From Oscillospiraceae bacterium (lineage in GTDB: Bacteria; Bacillota; Clostridia; Oscillospirales; Ruminococcaceae): a stretch of DNA of 13,866 nt. Below are positions 1 through 8,344 of this stretch, piece by piece. The translations under genes and the position numbers were made by a program. The DNA lies in the NCBI GenBank assembly GCA_020024185.1, contig JAHHUD010000041.1, positions 1 through 13,866 on the forward strand, in the 5' to 3' direction. Numbering within the stretch: position 1 is the stretch's first letter; the number at the start of each line of letters is the position of its first letter. The notes beneath the pieces were generated by a model. The model was not told the DNA's origin. It searched no databases and was given only the letters and a program-made list of their open reading frames with translations.

Positions 1-17
1 CCTATATAATTTTCCAT
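1..17 (-). CDS. prkC: Ser/Thr protein kinase, PrkC type (first codons only)
   Basis: Only the first five codons plus two bases lie in the window. The start is ATG at 17-15 and the reading is MENYI followed by a probable G. It is preceded by a strong GAGGAGG site (18-27) that overlaps the stop codon of the PP2C phosphatase gene. Clostridial PrkC kinases commonly begin with such a sequence, and a PrkC-type kinase directly follows the Stp phosphatase in this conserved operon. The identity is therefore inferred mainly from position and the start motif; no kinase domain is visible here. Confidence 0.6.
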
Positions 18-27
18 TATGCCTCCT

Positions 28-750
28 CTATACTGACAAAACCACAGCTGTTATATTATCTGTAGCATGATTGGCCAATGCTTTTGCAATAAGTTTATCT
101 GGCATTGAAAATACATTATCTGTTGATAATATTTCTATTATTTCCAATGGACTTACAAAGTTTGTCAATCCATCTGTTGTACATAAAATGACATCACCTT
201 GTGCCAATTCTACTTCTGCAATATCAAGCTGAACTTGTTTTTCAACTCCAACAGCTCTTGTTATTAGATTTTTCCTAGGGTGATTTCGTGCTTCATTAGC
301 CGATATTTTATTATGTTCCAACAGTTCTTGTACTACTGAATGATCCTTCGTTACAAGTGCCAATTTACCATTACGCAAAATATATACTCTAGAGTCTCCG
401 GCATGATAAACAGTGCATTGATTACCAATAATTGTAACGCCTGCTATCGTAGTGCCCATTCCTCTATACTCATTTTTTTTATTACCTAGATTATAAATAT
501 AGCTGTTTGCATCTTCAATAGCAGAAAGTATAGTTTTTTCAACATTAAAAATTTTATCTTCATTGTGAACAAATAATGCGTCTTCTATGTATTTTGCAAC
601 AGTATGGCTGGCAATTTCTCCGCCTTTTACTCCGCCCATACCATCACAAACAAACCCAAAACTAACAGAATTTAATAATCTGCCTGCTATATATTTATCT
701 TGATTTTCACTTCTTCTATTACCGATATCAGTAGTGCCCGAAATTTTCAT
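28..750 (-). CDS. stp: PP2C-family Ser/Thr protein phosphatase (Stp/PrpC)
   Basis: This soluble metal-dependent phosphatase removes phosphate from Ser/Thr residues and normally opposes the PrkC kinase encoded next. At 240 residues it is the usual bacterial single-domain PP2C length. All core motifs are present: N-terminal SENQD (D18), DGMGG (D36, G37) for the two-metal centre, MGTT near 98-101, HAGDSR (116-121), KDHS (135-138), TTDGL (D193) and the C-terminal TDNIT (D231). There is no signal peptide or membrane segment, so it is cytoplasmic. The start is supported by AGGTGA just upstream, which overlaps the TGA stop of rlmN 4 bases away and suggests translational coupling. The downstream kinase begins 10 bases after the stop, so phosphatase and kinase are co-transcribed. 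Confidence 0.95.
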   Translation of the reverse strand: MKISGTTDIGNRRSENQDKYIAGRLLNSVSFGFVCDGMGGVKGGEIASHTVAKYIEDALFVHNEDKIFNVEKTILSAIEDANSYIYNLGNKKNEYRGMGTTIAGVTIIGNQCTVYHAGDSRVYILRNGKLALVTKDHSVVQELLEHNKISANEARNHPRKNLITRAVGVEKQVQLDIAEVELAQGDVILCTTDGLTNFVSPLEIIEILSTDNVFSMPDKLIAKALANHATDNITAVVLSV

Positions 751-754
751 TTAA

Positions 755-1780
755 TCACCTATGTTCATTTCTCAATTGTCCGCATGCGGCAGAAATATCC
801 TGTCCAAGACGACGTCTGATTGTTGCATTAACGTTTAATTGTGCTAACTTACTTTGAAAATCTTTTATTATTTTGGCATCACTTTGAGAAAATGGTGAGC
901 CATCAACTGGATTTATTGGAATAAGATTTACATGGTTTATAAAACCACTAAGTAATTTTGAAAGTCGTATTGCATCTTCTTGTGTGTCATTTTCACCTTT
1001 TATCATAGCATATTCAAAAGATATTCTTCGTCCGGTTTGTTTTGCATAATCACGACAAGCTTTCATAAGTTCTTCCAAAGAATACGCATTTGTTATTGGC
1101 ATTGTTCTTTTTCTTGCCTCGTTTGTGGTTGCATGTAATGATATTGCAAGAGTTATCCCCAATTTAAGCTTTGCAAGCTCATAAATTTTAGGAACAACAC
1201 CACATGTTGAAAGTGTTATGTTTCTCTGACTTATATTTTTGCCATCTGGTGAAGTTATAATCTTAATAAACTTAATTACATTATCAAAATTATCAAGAGG
1301 CTCACCTATTCCCATAAGAACAATATTACTTACTCTTTCACCCGTATCTTGTTCTGTTGTATAAAGTTGAGATAGAATTTCTGATGTCAATAAATCTCTA
1401 ACCTTACCATTTTGTGTTGAGGCACAAAATTTGCATCCCATACGACAACCAACTTGACTTGATACACAAATACTGTTTCCATGCTCATATTTCATAAAAA
1501 CTGTTTCTATACAATTGCCATCTGGTAATCTATAAAGATATTTTATTGTTCCATCAACAGAAACTTGTTTTTGTGCAATATCAAGTTTTGTTATTGTACA
1601 ATTTTTTGAAAGAAGTTCTCTTGATTGTTTTGAAATATTTGTCATCTCATCAAACAAAGTTACATTTTTTTGATGTAACCATGTGTATATTTGTTTGGCA
1701 TTAAATGCCTTTAATCCTAATGTTTTAACATACTCTGTAATCTCGTTAATATCAAGACTTTTAATATCTACTTTTTCCAT
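755..1780 (-). CDS. rlmN: Dual-specificity 23S rRNA (A2503-C2) / tRNA (A37-C2) methyltransferase RlmN
   Basis: This radical-SAM enzyme methylates C2 of A2503 in 23S rRNA and of A37 in some tRNAs, by way of a methylated cysteine. At 341 residues it has normal length. The radical-SAM cluster cysteines are C112, C116 and C119 in CRMGCKFC. The two functional cysteines correspond to C105 (SICVSSQ) and C333 (SAACGQL near the C-terminus). The motif GIGEPLDN, the HATT segment and the terminal RRRLGQDISAACGQL are typical of RlmN. It lacks sequence that would single out the Cfr resistance homologue, and the operon position argues for RlmN. The ATG lies 1 base after the rsmB stop with no strong ribosome binding site, so translation probably depends on re-initiation from rsmB. 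Confidence 0.96.
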   Translation of the reverse strand: MEKVDIKSLDINEITEYVKTLGLKAFNAKQIYTWLHQKNVTLFDEMTNISKQSRELLSKNCTITKLDIAQKQVSVDGTIKYLYRLPDGNCIETVFMKYEHGNSICVSSQVGCRMGCKFCASTQNGKVRDLLTSEILSQLYTTEQDTGERVSNIVLMGIGEPLDNFDNVIKFIKIITSPDGKNISQRNITLSTCGVVPKIYELAKLKLGITLAISLHATTNEARKRTMPITNAYSLEELMKACRDYAKQTGRRISFEYAMIKGENDTQEDAIRLSKLLSGFINHVNLIPINPVDGSPFSQSDAKIIKDFQSKLAQLNVNATIRRRLGQDISAACGQLRNEHR

Positions 1781-1781
1781 T

Positions 1782-3092
1782 TTACCATACTTTTTCTAAC
1801 ACTGCTACAAAAAACCCGTCAAAACCTGTTAAATGTGATAAAAATGTAATCTTTTCATCAACATTTATAATATTATTTATAGAGCAATGCTGTTTTTTTA
1901 ATTTAAAATTACTATTTTGTTTTAAAAACTTTTCTATAACTTGTTCATTTTCTTGCTTATTTATTGTACAAGTTGAATATACAATTGTACCATTATCCTC
2001 AAGATAATTTACTGCAGTGGATAAAATTTCATATTGTAATTGTGCAAGTTCTTCTACTTTTTCCATAGATTTATATCGTAAATCCGGCTTTTTAGGAATA
2101 ATTCCAATACCACTACATGGTACATCACATATTATTACATTATACTTTTTTAAATTTGAATTGTAAACCTCACCGCTATTTTGAACGGTGTTTATATTTG
2201 TCAATCCAAGTCTTAATGCCCCATCAGAAATGAGTTTTAGCCTTGATTTATTTGGGTCACAACTCGTAACACTTCCAGTATTATTAAGTTCAATTGCACA
2301 AGCAAAACTTTTTCCACCAGGTGCTGCACATAAGTCTAAGACATTATCATTTTCTTTTATATCTGCTGATTTTACTGCATATTGGCTTGTTATCCCTTGT
2401 ACATAAAAATACCCTTCTTTGAAACCTACAATATCTGTAATATTTCCACGATATAGTATTTCCAAACAATTTTCTAGTGGCATTTTATTATATTGAATAT
2501 TTTCTTCATCAAGAAGTTTTTCAAATTCTAGTTGAGATATTTTTGTTGTATTAATTTTTACAGTAAATTTAGGAGTATCAAACATTGAAGATAAAATTTC
2601 TTCTATCATAGAAGGATAATCTCTCTTTATTATCTCAATTATGTCTTTATTTATTGAATATTTAACCGATAATTCAGTTATTTTATCTTTAAAATTTTCT
2701 TTATTTATGTCAAAATTTTGACTTTTCCTTAAAACAGCATTAACCAAGCCTTTGGCACTGGTCTTTTTAAAAACGGGACACAGTCCAACAGCTTGGTTTA
2801 TTGCAGCATAATTTGGAACAGATTGCATATATAAAAGCTGATATAATCCAGTTTGCAAAATTGCAACAATTTCTTTATCCATTTTATGTATTGGTTTAGA
2901 TAAATTTTTCTGTAAAATATAGTTAAGAGTAATTTTTCTTTCTATAGTTCCATAAAAAAGTTTTGTTGCAAATGCTTTATCCTGATTTGTAAGCTTGTCG
3001 TTATTCAAAAGTGAGGAAAGCACTAGATTAGAAAATCCACTGCTTTCCACCTTTAAAAGACAATCTATAACTAATTTTCTTGTTAAATCCAT
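1782..3092 (-). CDS. rsmB: 16S rRNA (cytosine967-C5)-methyltransferase RsmB
   Basis: This enzyme uses S-adenosylmethionine to methylate C967 of 16S rRNA. At 436 residues it shows the usual two-part build: a NusB-like RNA-binding domain (about 1-130) and a Rossmann methyltransferase domain (about 170-436). The SAM-binding loop is VLDLCAAPGGK (251-261). The catalytic motifs are DVPCSG (D323, C326) and YSTCT (C375), the paired cysteines of m5C methyltransferases. DVPCSG replaces the commoner DAPCSG, a conservative change. The start codon is preceded by AAAGGA with 7-base spacing, and the site overlaps the stop of the upstream peptidase gene. The fmt-rsmB-rlmN-stp-prkC order is well conserved in Firmicutes and supports the assignment. 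Confidence 0.94.
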   Translation of the reverse strand: MDLTRKLVIDCLLKVESSGFSNLVLSSLLNNDKLTNQDKAFATKLFYGTIERKITLNYILQKNLSKPIHKMDKEIVAILQTGLYQLLYMQSVPNYAAINQAVGLCPVFKKTSAKGLVNAVLRKSQNFDINKENFKDKITELSVKYSINKDIIEIIKRDYPSMIEEILSSMFDTPKFTVKINTTKISQLEFEKLLDEENIQYNKMPLENCLEILYRGNITDIVGFKEGYFYVQGITSQYAVKSADIKENDNVLDLCAAPGGKSFACAIELNNTGSVTSCDPNKSRLKLISDGALRLGLTNINTVQNSGEVYNSNLKKYNVIICDVPCSGIGIIPKKPDLRYKSMEKVEELAQLQYEILSTAVNYLEDNGTIVYSTCTINKQENEQVIEKFLKQNSNFKLKKQHCSINNIINVDEKITFLSHLTGFDGFFVAVLEKVW

Positions 3093-3102
3093 CTATAATC
3101 CT

Positions 3103-3786
3103 TTAATCGTCTCTTCTTCCAAATACCATAATTAATCTAAGAAGGTTTGCAACTGAAACTGCCAAAGCTGCAACATAAGTCATAGCTGCGGCACCCAAAA
3201 CTTTTTTTACACCACGAAGTTCTTCAGTTCCAATTGTTCCACTTGTTTCAAGTGCGTAAACAGCCCTATTACTTGCATTAAATTCAACTGGTAATGTAAC
3301 AAGCTGAAAAATTGCAACAGTTGCAAAAAGCAAAAGTCCTAAATTTACTAATACTTCTGCCTGCATAAAAAAGCCTATTAAAACAAGTGGCATTGAAAGA
3401 GTTGAGCCTAACTGTGTAACTGGTATTATAGCACTTCTCACTTTAATCGGTGCATAATTTTTTGCATATTGCACTGCGTGGCCAGCTTCATGAGCAGCAA
3501 CACCAACAGCAGCTACTGAATTCATGTTATAAACTTCATCTGAAAGACGGATAACATTACTTCTTGGGTCATAGTGGTCTGTAAGGTGTCCTGAAACCCT
3601 TTCAATAGAAACATGTCTTAATCCATTTGCATCAAGAATTCTTCTTGCTGCTTCATAACCAGTCATACCGCTGTATGTTCTCATATTAGAATATTTATTA
3701 AATGTGCTTGAAACTCGTCCTTGTGCTATCATGGCAAATATTAAAGCCGGAACAACTAAAATAAGATAATACACATCAAAATACAT
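3103..3786 (-). CDS. Membrane zinc metallopeptidase, YugP family
   Basis: This 227-residue membrane protein of the neutral zinc metallopeptidase (YugP/DUF2085-neighbour type) family has an HEAGH zinc-binding motif at 99-103 inside a longer hydrophobic context (VAAVGVAAHEAGHAVQ). A first membrane segment lies at about 5-21, a hydrophobic hairpin at about 118-160 and a last one at about 195-218. The segment YSGMTGYEAARRIL (38-51) and the NVIRLSDEVY stretch before the HExxH are also features I associate with this family. Its substrate is unknown. The gene sits between fmt and rsmB, its frequent place in Clostridia, with AGGTGA before the ATG. Protease activity is inferred from the motif only; the exact family number should be confirmed by a domain search. 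Confidence 0.85.
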   Translation of the reverse strand: MYFDVYYLILVVPALIFAMIAQGRVSSTFNKYSNMRTYSGMTGYEAARRILDANGLRHVSIERVSGHLTDHYDPRSNVIRLSDEVYNMNSVAAVGVAAHEAGHAVQYAKNYAPIKVRSAIIPVTQLGSTLSMPLVLIGFFMQAEVLVNLGLLLFATVAIFQLVTLPVEFNASNRAVYALETSGTIGTEELRGVKKVLGAAAMTYVAALAVSVANLLRLIMVFGRRDD

Positions 3787-3803
3787 TATATTTCACCTCA
3801 AAA

Positions 3804-4739
3804 CTAAATTATATCGCCTTTTTCAAAGCGTCTACCAAGACTCCATGCCTGACCGTCCATAGCCTTTGAACCTTCTGGTTGTACAGTAATAAGCTGAATT
3901 GCATTTTCTTTACATGCTATAACCAATGGCTTTGTAGATAAAATTTCTCCAACTTTACCGGAAAGTTCAACATATTTTGTCTTTATAACTTTAACTTTTT
4001 TATCTTGATAGATAAAGTAAGCACCTGGCCAAGGATTTTGACCTCTTACTTTATTATGGATTGTTTTTGCGTCACTTTCAAAGGTAAACAATGCCATTTC
4101 TTTTGTAAGTGGTGGTGCAAGAGTTGCTTTTGAATGGTCTTGTGGTGTTCTTGTTGCTTTACCATCTATAAGCTTTTCGCATACATTAGAAAGAAAAACT
4201 TTACCCTCATTCTCAACCTTAGCAAACAACTCTTCCTGTGTTTCATCTTCTGTTATATCAATTGGCAATACATCAATAATATCACCTGTATCCAACCCTT
4301 CATCAATATACATAACAGTTACACCTGTTTGCTTATCACCGTTTATGAGTGACCACTGAATTGGTGCAGCTCCACGATATTTTGGCAAAAGTGAAACATG
4401 AAGATTTACACAGCCAAACTGTGGGATATCAATAACATCTTTTGGCAATATTCTTCCATAAGCAACAACAACAATTAAATCCGGATTAATTCCTTTTATA
4501 ATTTCTGTTGCTTCCCCTTTAAGAGTTTTTGGCTGATACACTGGTATATTATGTTCTTGTGCATAAACTTTTACCGGTGGGGCAGTCATAATTTGCTTTC
4601 TGCCAACGGGTTTATCTTCCCTTGTAAATACCCCCACTACATTGTAGCCGTCATTAACCATTTGTTCAAGACATCCTTTTGCAATTTCAGGAGTGCCCAT
4701 AAATAAAACTTTTGTTTCTTTTTTATTCATAATCCTCAT
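3804..4739 (-). CDS. fmt: Methionyl-tRNA formyltransferase
   Basis: Fmt transfers a formyl group from 10-formyltetrahydrofolate to methionyl-initiator tRNA, so it acts on the tRNA encoded at 13784-13860. The N-terminal formyltransferase domain (about 9-200) has VLFMGTPEIA, the signature SLLPKYRGAAPI (116-127) and the catalytic trio N112, H114 and D150. A C-terminal OB-like domain (about 215-311) follows. Length is normal at 311 residues. The gene overlaps the end of def. Two starts are possible: ATG at 4739, used here, and ATG at 4730 (MNKKET), which lies 3 bases after a GAGG and may be the true one. Either way translation is coupled to def. Confidence 0.95.
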   Translation of the reverse strand: MRIMNKKETKVLFMGTPEIAKGCLEQMVNDGYNVVGVFTREDKPVGRKQIMTAPPVKVYAQEHNIPVYQPKTLKGEATEIIKGINPDLIVVVAYGRILPKDVIDIPQFGCVNLHVSLLPKYRGAAPIQWSLINGDKQTGVTVMYIDEGLDTGDIIDVLPIDITEDETQEELFAKVENEGKVFLSNVCEKLIDGKATRTPQDHSKATLAPPLTKEMALFTFESDAKTIHNKVRGQNPWPGAYFIYQDKKVKVIKTKYVELSGKVGEILSTKPLVIACKENAIQLITVQPEGSKAMDGQAWSLGRRFEKGDII

Positions 4740-5250
4740 CCAGATTCATAGCTTTAATTTCTTCTGCTGTCAAATCTTCATAAAATTTTGTAGCATTATC
4801 TAATATTGTAATGCCGTCAAGATGGTCACATTCATGACAAATTGCTCTTGCAAGAATATCTTCTGCTTCGATTATAAATTCATTGCCATAACGGTCTTGT
4901 GCTTTTGCTTTTACATATTGTGGTCTTGTAATAGCTCCGTTTCTTCCTGGGAAAGAAAGACATCCTTCAAATATTGTAACTTCACCTTTTCTTTCTATTA
5001 TCTCTGGGTTTACAAGTTCAATAATTTCATCAACTTCTTGGTCATTTTCATCAATATATTGGTCTAAAACTATACATACTCTACGCATAACACCAACTTG
5101 TGGGCCAGCAAGACCAAGACCTTGTGCGTCAAAAAGTGTTTCTGCCATATCATCAAGTAAAACTTCAAGTTTTTCATTAAATTCTGTAACTGGTTTGCAA
5201 ACCTTTTTGAGTATTGGGTCACCATCTTTTACAATTGTTCTAAGTGCCAT
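4723..5250 (-). CDS. def: Peptide deformylase
   Basis: Def removes the N-formyl group from nascent proteins at the ribosome, the step that follows the action of Fmt. This 175-residue protein has the three family motifs: GLGLAGPQ (44-51), EGCLS (95-99, metal ligand C97) and HECDH (H139, E140, H143). Two positions differ from the most common forms: AGPQ instead of AAPQ, and a cysteine instead of glutamine before the HExxH. The metal ligands and catalytic glutamate are intact, so I expect an active enzyme. The ATG is preceded by AAGGAG with 8-base spacing and lies 26 bases after priA. The last codons overlap the start of fmt, the classical def-fmt pairing. Confidence 0.96.
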   Translation of the reverse strand: MALRTIVKDGDPILKKVCKPVTEFNEKLEVLLDDMAETLFDAQGLGLAGPQVGVMRRVCIVLDQYIDENDQEVDEIIELVNPEIIERKGEVTIFEGCLSFPGRNGAITRPQYVKAKAQDRYGNEFIIEAEDILARAICHECDHLDGITILDNATKFYEDLTAEEIKAMNLDEDYE

Positions 5251-5276
5251 AATAAAATCTCCTTAAAATATATAAT

Positions 5277-7496
5277 TTATTCTTGTACTGGGTTCATATT
5301 TACATATAATCCCGACCGGTTATTTTTATCTTTAAGATATTCATCGATAACTTTTCTTAAAAAATCTCTAAATATCTTTGTATTTTTACATTTTATCGTC
5401 AACCTATAACGATATATACCACTTACCATTGATACATTAAATGGTGTTGGTCCAAGCACAACAAGTGGCATATTCTCCATATATGGTGCAATTCTTTGTA
5501 TTATTTTTAAAAATGCGGCAGCATCTTTTGCAACTTGAATTTCTTTTTCATTTGTAAATGCAACTTGACACATTGTGCAAAATGGAGGATATATATTCAT
5601 TTTTCTAAAAGCTATTTCACTTTGATAAAACTTTTCATAATCTCCATTTTGTGCCAAAGTTATTATGTGATTTGAGCTGTCATACGTTTGAACAACAGCA
5701 ATCGCATCGTTTGTCCATCTTCCCGCACGACCAATAACTTGAGTTAGCAAATTAAAAGCCATTTCGTTACTGTTATATGACATTTGGTTTAATGCGCCAT
5801 CAATACCAAGTACACACACAAGATTTACATCTTTAAAATCAAGTCCTTTAGCAACCATTTGTGTACCAACAAGTATATCGTATTTTTTATTTGCAAAATC
5901 TTTCAGCATTTGTGTGTGTGAATCATTTTTACCGGTGGTATCTGCATCCATACGCAAAATCCTTGCATTTGGCAAATAAGACAGTATATATTCTTCAACC
6001 TTTTGTGTCCCATATCCAATATATTGTATTTCTCCACCACATATTGGACATTTATCTATAACAGGATAGGATTTATTGCAATAATGACAGCAAAGTTTAT
6101 TTCCACTTTTATGTTTTACTAAATTAACACTACAACTATCACACTGCAATGTATTTTGACAATCTTTGCACACACCAACAGTTGAATATCCACGCCTATT
6201 TATAAGTATTATACTTTGCTTTTTGTCTCTTATATTATCAGAAAGATATTTTATAACTGCTTTTGACAATACACCTGTATCACCATTCAGTGCTTGCATA
6301 CGCATATCAATAACTTCAACATGAGGCATTGGCATATCGTTATATCTTTTTGTCATTGTATGAAGATGATAAAAACCATTTTTTGCAAGATAGTAACTTT
6401 CTATACTTGGTGTTGCTGAAGCTAATACAAGCTTTGCATTGCACTGCTTTGCAATAAATGAGGCAACTCTTATTGCAGAATATCTTGGACTGTTCTCAGA
6501 CTTAAATGTTTTTTCATGTTCTTCATCTATAATTATAATCCCCAAATTTTCAATTGGTGCAAAAACAGCACTTCTTGTGCCGACTATAACTCTTGCTTTG
6601 CCTGACTGTATTTTTTTATTTTGTCCGAGTCTTTCTGTGGTTGTAAGTTTTGAATGTAAAACACTTACAACATTTCCAAAATAACTTTTTACAAGGTCTA
6701 TTATTTGCGGTGTAAGAGAAATTTCCGGCACTAACAACATTGCATTTTTGCCTTGTATAAGTGTTTCTCTTATAAGTTTTATAAATACTGCACTTTTGCC
6801 GCTGCTTGTAACTCCATAAATTAAATGAGGTTTACCATCATTAGTTGCCAATATATCATCAAAAACCTTTTGCTGTTGCTGTGTTAATGTTATATCTTCA
6901 TTAAGCGAATAATAATCAGTGTCTATACTTTCTTTTTCTGCAATGTAAGATGTTATCAAATCTTTTTCTATAAGCTTATCAACAACTGCTTTTGTTACGT
7001 TACAATCATCGCATATTTGTTTGATTGTTTTGTGAGAATTTATAAGATAATCATACACTTTCTGCTGTTTTGGTGTCAATTTTTCTGTAATTTCTGTGAA
7101 ATTTACAGTATATAATTTTTCTGTTGGAGCTTTGTGTTTTAATTCCAATTTTCCAGAAGAAATTTTATATTGATAACTGTATGGAATAACTGTTCTTGCA
7201 GCCTCGTAATATGTGCAAAAAGTTGTTTCTTTTATATATTTTACCATTTTTAAAGCAAAATCAGAAACAGACCAATCTTCTGTTTTTACATCAACAATAT
7301 TCTTAAGTCTTTTTGTGTCACTGGATTCTGTCAAAGACAAAACAACGCCCATTCTCAACGTATTGCCTTGTCCAAAAGGCACAAGCACAATTGAACCTTT
7401 TTGTATAATATCCAAAAACTGAGTTGGAACTACATAAGAAAATTCCTTATCAAAATTCAAGGTAGCTTTATCAACTGCTACACCTGCTATCCACAT
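5277..7496 (-). CDS. priA: Primosomal protein N' (replication restart helicase PriA)
   Basis: PriA recognises stalled or collapsed replication forks, unwinds DNA 3' to 5' with ATP and helps reload the replicative helicase. At 739 residues it is near the usual length. An N-terminal 3'-DNA-binding domain (about 1-105, beginning AGVAVDKATLNFDKEFSY) leads into a winged-helix part (about 140-190). The helicase core has Walker A GVTSSGKS (228-235), Walker B DEEH (324-327), SATPS (360-364) and QVIGRAGR (586-593). A zinc module between the lobes contains cysteines 443, 446, 452, 455, 470, 473, 483 and 486. The start is fixed by AGGAGG 7 bases before the ATG. It follows gmk directly, after 20 bases, with neither rpoZ nor coaBC between them. 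Confidence 0.97.
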   Translation of the reverse strand: MWIAGVAVDKATLNFDKEFSYVVPTQFLDIIQKGSIVLVPFGQGNTLRMGVVLSLTESSDTKRLKNIVDVKTEDWSVSDFALKMVKYIKETTFCTYYEAARTVIPYSYQYKISSGKLELKHKAPTEKLYTVNFTEITEKLTPKQQKVYDYLINSHKTIKQICDDCNVTKAVVDKLIEKDLITSYIAEKESIDTDYYSLNEDITLTQQQQKVFDDILATNDGKPHLIYGVTSSGKSAVFIKLIRETLIQGKNAMLLVPEISLTPQIIDLVKSYFGNVVSVLHSKLTTTERLGQNKKIQSGKARVIVGTRSAVFAPIENLGIIIIDEEHEKTFKSENSPRYSAIRVASFIAKQCNAKLVLASATPSIESYYLAKNGFYHLHTMTKRYNDMPMPHVEVIDMRMQALNGDTGVLSKAVIKYLSDNIRDKKQSIILINRRGYSTVGVCKDCQNTLQCDSCSVNLVKHKSGNKLCCHYCNKSYPVIDKCPICGGEIQYIGYGTQKVEEYILSYLPNARILRMDADTTGKNDSHTQMLKDFANKKYDILVGTQMVAKGLDFKDVNLVCVLGIDGALNQMSYNSNEMAFNLLTQVIGRAGRWTNDAIAVVQTYDSSNHIITLAQNGDYEKFYQSEIAFRKMNIYPPFCTMCQVAFTNEKEIQVAKDAAAFLKIIQRIAPYMENMPLVVLGPTPFNVSMVSGIYRYRLTIKCKNTKIFRDFLRKVIDEYLKDKNNRSGLYVNMNPVQE

Positions 7497-7516
7497 AAAG
7501 CTACCTCCTAGTAAAA

Positions 7517-8080
7517 TTATTTTTCAGAATCAAATATATTTATAATTGATTTAGCACATTCTTCAACTTCGTTGTTTTCAACTATATAGTCATAACTGCT
7601 TTTAAATCCAAGTTCTTCACTTGCTTTAAACATTCTTTGTTTAATTTTTGAATCGTCTTCTGTGTTTCTATTTCTTAATCGGCGTTCAAGCTCTTCCAAT
7701 GAAGGTGGTGCAAGGAAAATTGTAAGACAATTTGGATAAACCTTTTTAACATTCTGTGCCCCTTCAACTTCAATAACCAAAACAACAACTTTTCCTGCTT
7801 TAACTTTATCCTCAATTTGCTGTTTGAGAGTACCATAATAGTTATTACAGTATAATGTATACTCTAAAAACTCTCCGTCATTAACTTTTTGAATAAAATC
7901 CTGGCTTGAAAGAAATATGTAATCTATACCATCTTTTTCAATTGGTCTTCTTTCTCTTGTTGTTGCAGAAACAGAGAGAACAAATCTTTGGTCTATCTGA
8001 AGTATCTTTTTAACAACAGTATCCTTTCCACAACCAGATGGTCCAGAAATCACAATTATATTTTTATCTATATTATTCAT
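7517..8080 (-). CDS. gmk: Guanylate kinase
   Basis: Gmk converts GMP to GDP with ATP and so controls supply of GTP and of guanine alarmones. I use the ATG at 8080, giving 187 residues, the normal length. It has GGAG 7 bases upstream, and the protein then begins MNNIDKNIIVISGPSG, as family members do. An in-frame ATG at 8149 would add 23 unrelated residues that merely lie over the remA coding region. The P-loop GPSGCGKDT is at 13-21, the GMP-binding signature TTRERRPIEKDGIDYIF at 40-56, and the IEVEGAQNVK segment near 103-112. The start overlaps the end of remA by 8 bases, so the two genes are probably translationally coupled. Confidence 0.95.
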   Translation of the reverse strand: MNNIDKNIIVISGPSGCGKDTVVKKILQIDQRFVLSVSATTRERRPIEKDGIDYIFLSSQDFIQKVNDGEFLEYTLYCNNYYGTLKQQIEDKVKAGKVVVLVIEVEGAQNVKKVYPNCLTIFLAPPSLEELERRLRNRNTEDDSKIKQRMFKASEELGFKSSYDYIVENNEVEECAKSIINIFDSEK

Positions 8081-8333
8081 CTTCAGTCTCCATAAATTTA
8101 ATAAGGTTTTTGTTTGACTGACCAAATATTCTTTCTGCCGTAAATGCACATAAGATAATTTGGTCGGAATCAGTTATAATAACAGTTTTTGTTTTTCTGC
8201 CAAATGTGGCATCTATAAGACGATTTTCACTTTTAGCCTTGGTTATAATTCTCTTAACAGGTGCAGATTCCGGGCTAAGCGCTGCCATTATTCTGTCTGG
8301 ATTTATCATACTTCCAAAACCTATATTAAGCAT
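8073..8333 (-). CDS. remA: RemA-family DNA-binding regulator (DUF370)
   Basis: This 86-residue protein strongly resembles RemA, the Bacillus DNA-binding regulator that activates extracellular matrix operons and osmoprotection genes and forms ring-like oligomers. Recognisable stretches are MLNIGFGSMINPDRIMA at the N-terminus, SPESAPVKRII, the LIDATFGRKTK segment and VIITDSDQIILCA. These cover nearly the full family consensus. AAGGAG 7 bases before the ATG overlaps the yicC stop. The remA gene sits between yicC and gmk in most Firmicutes, as here. What it regulates in this organism cannot be told from the sequence; matrix control is known only in Bacillus. Confidence 0.93.
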   Translation of the reverse strand: MLNIGFGSMINPDRIMAALSPESAPVKRIITKAKSENRLIDATFGRKTKTVIITDSDQIILCAFTAERIFGQSNKNLIKFMETEDE

Positions 8334-8344
8334 ATAAAATCTCC

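Noticed and set aside
755..1780. Possible Cfr-type resistance methyltransferase
   Set aside because: Cfr and RlmN share the radical-SAM motif, but the place between rsmB and stp and the full RlmN-type C-terminus fit the housekeeping enzyme.
8081..8149. Longer guanylate kinase start at 8149
   Set aside because: The extra 23 residues lie over remA and are unlike any guanylate kinase N-terminus; ATG 8080 has GGAG 7 bases upstream and gives the usual length.
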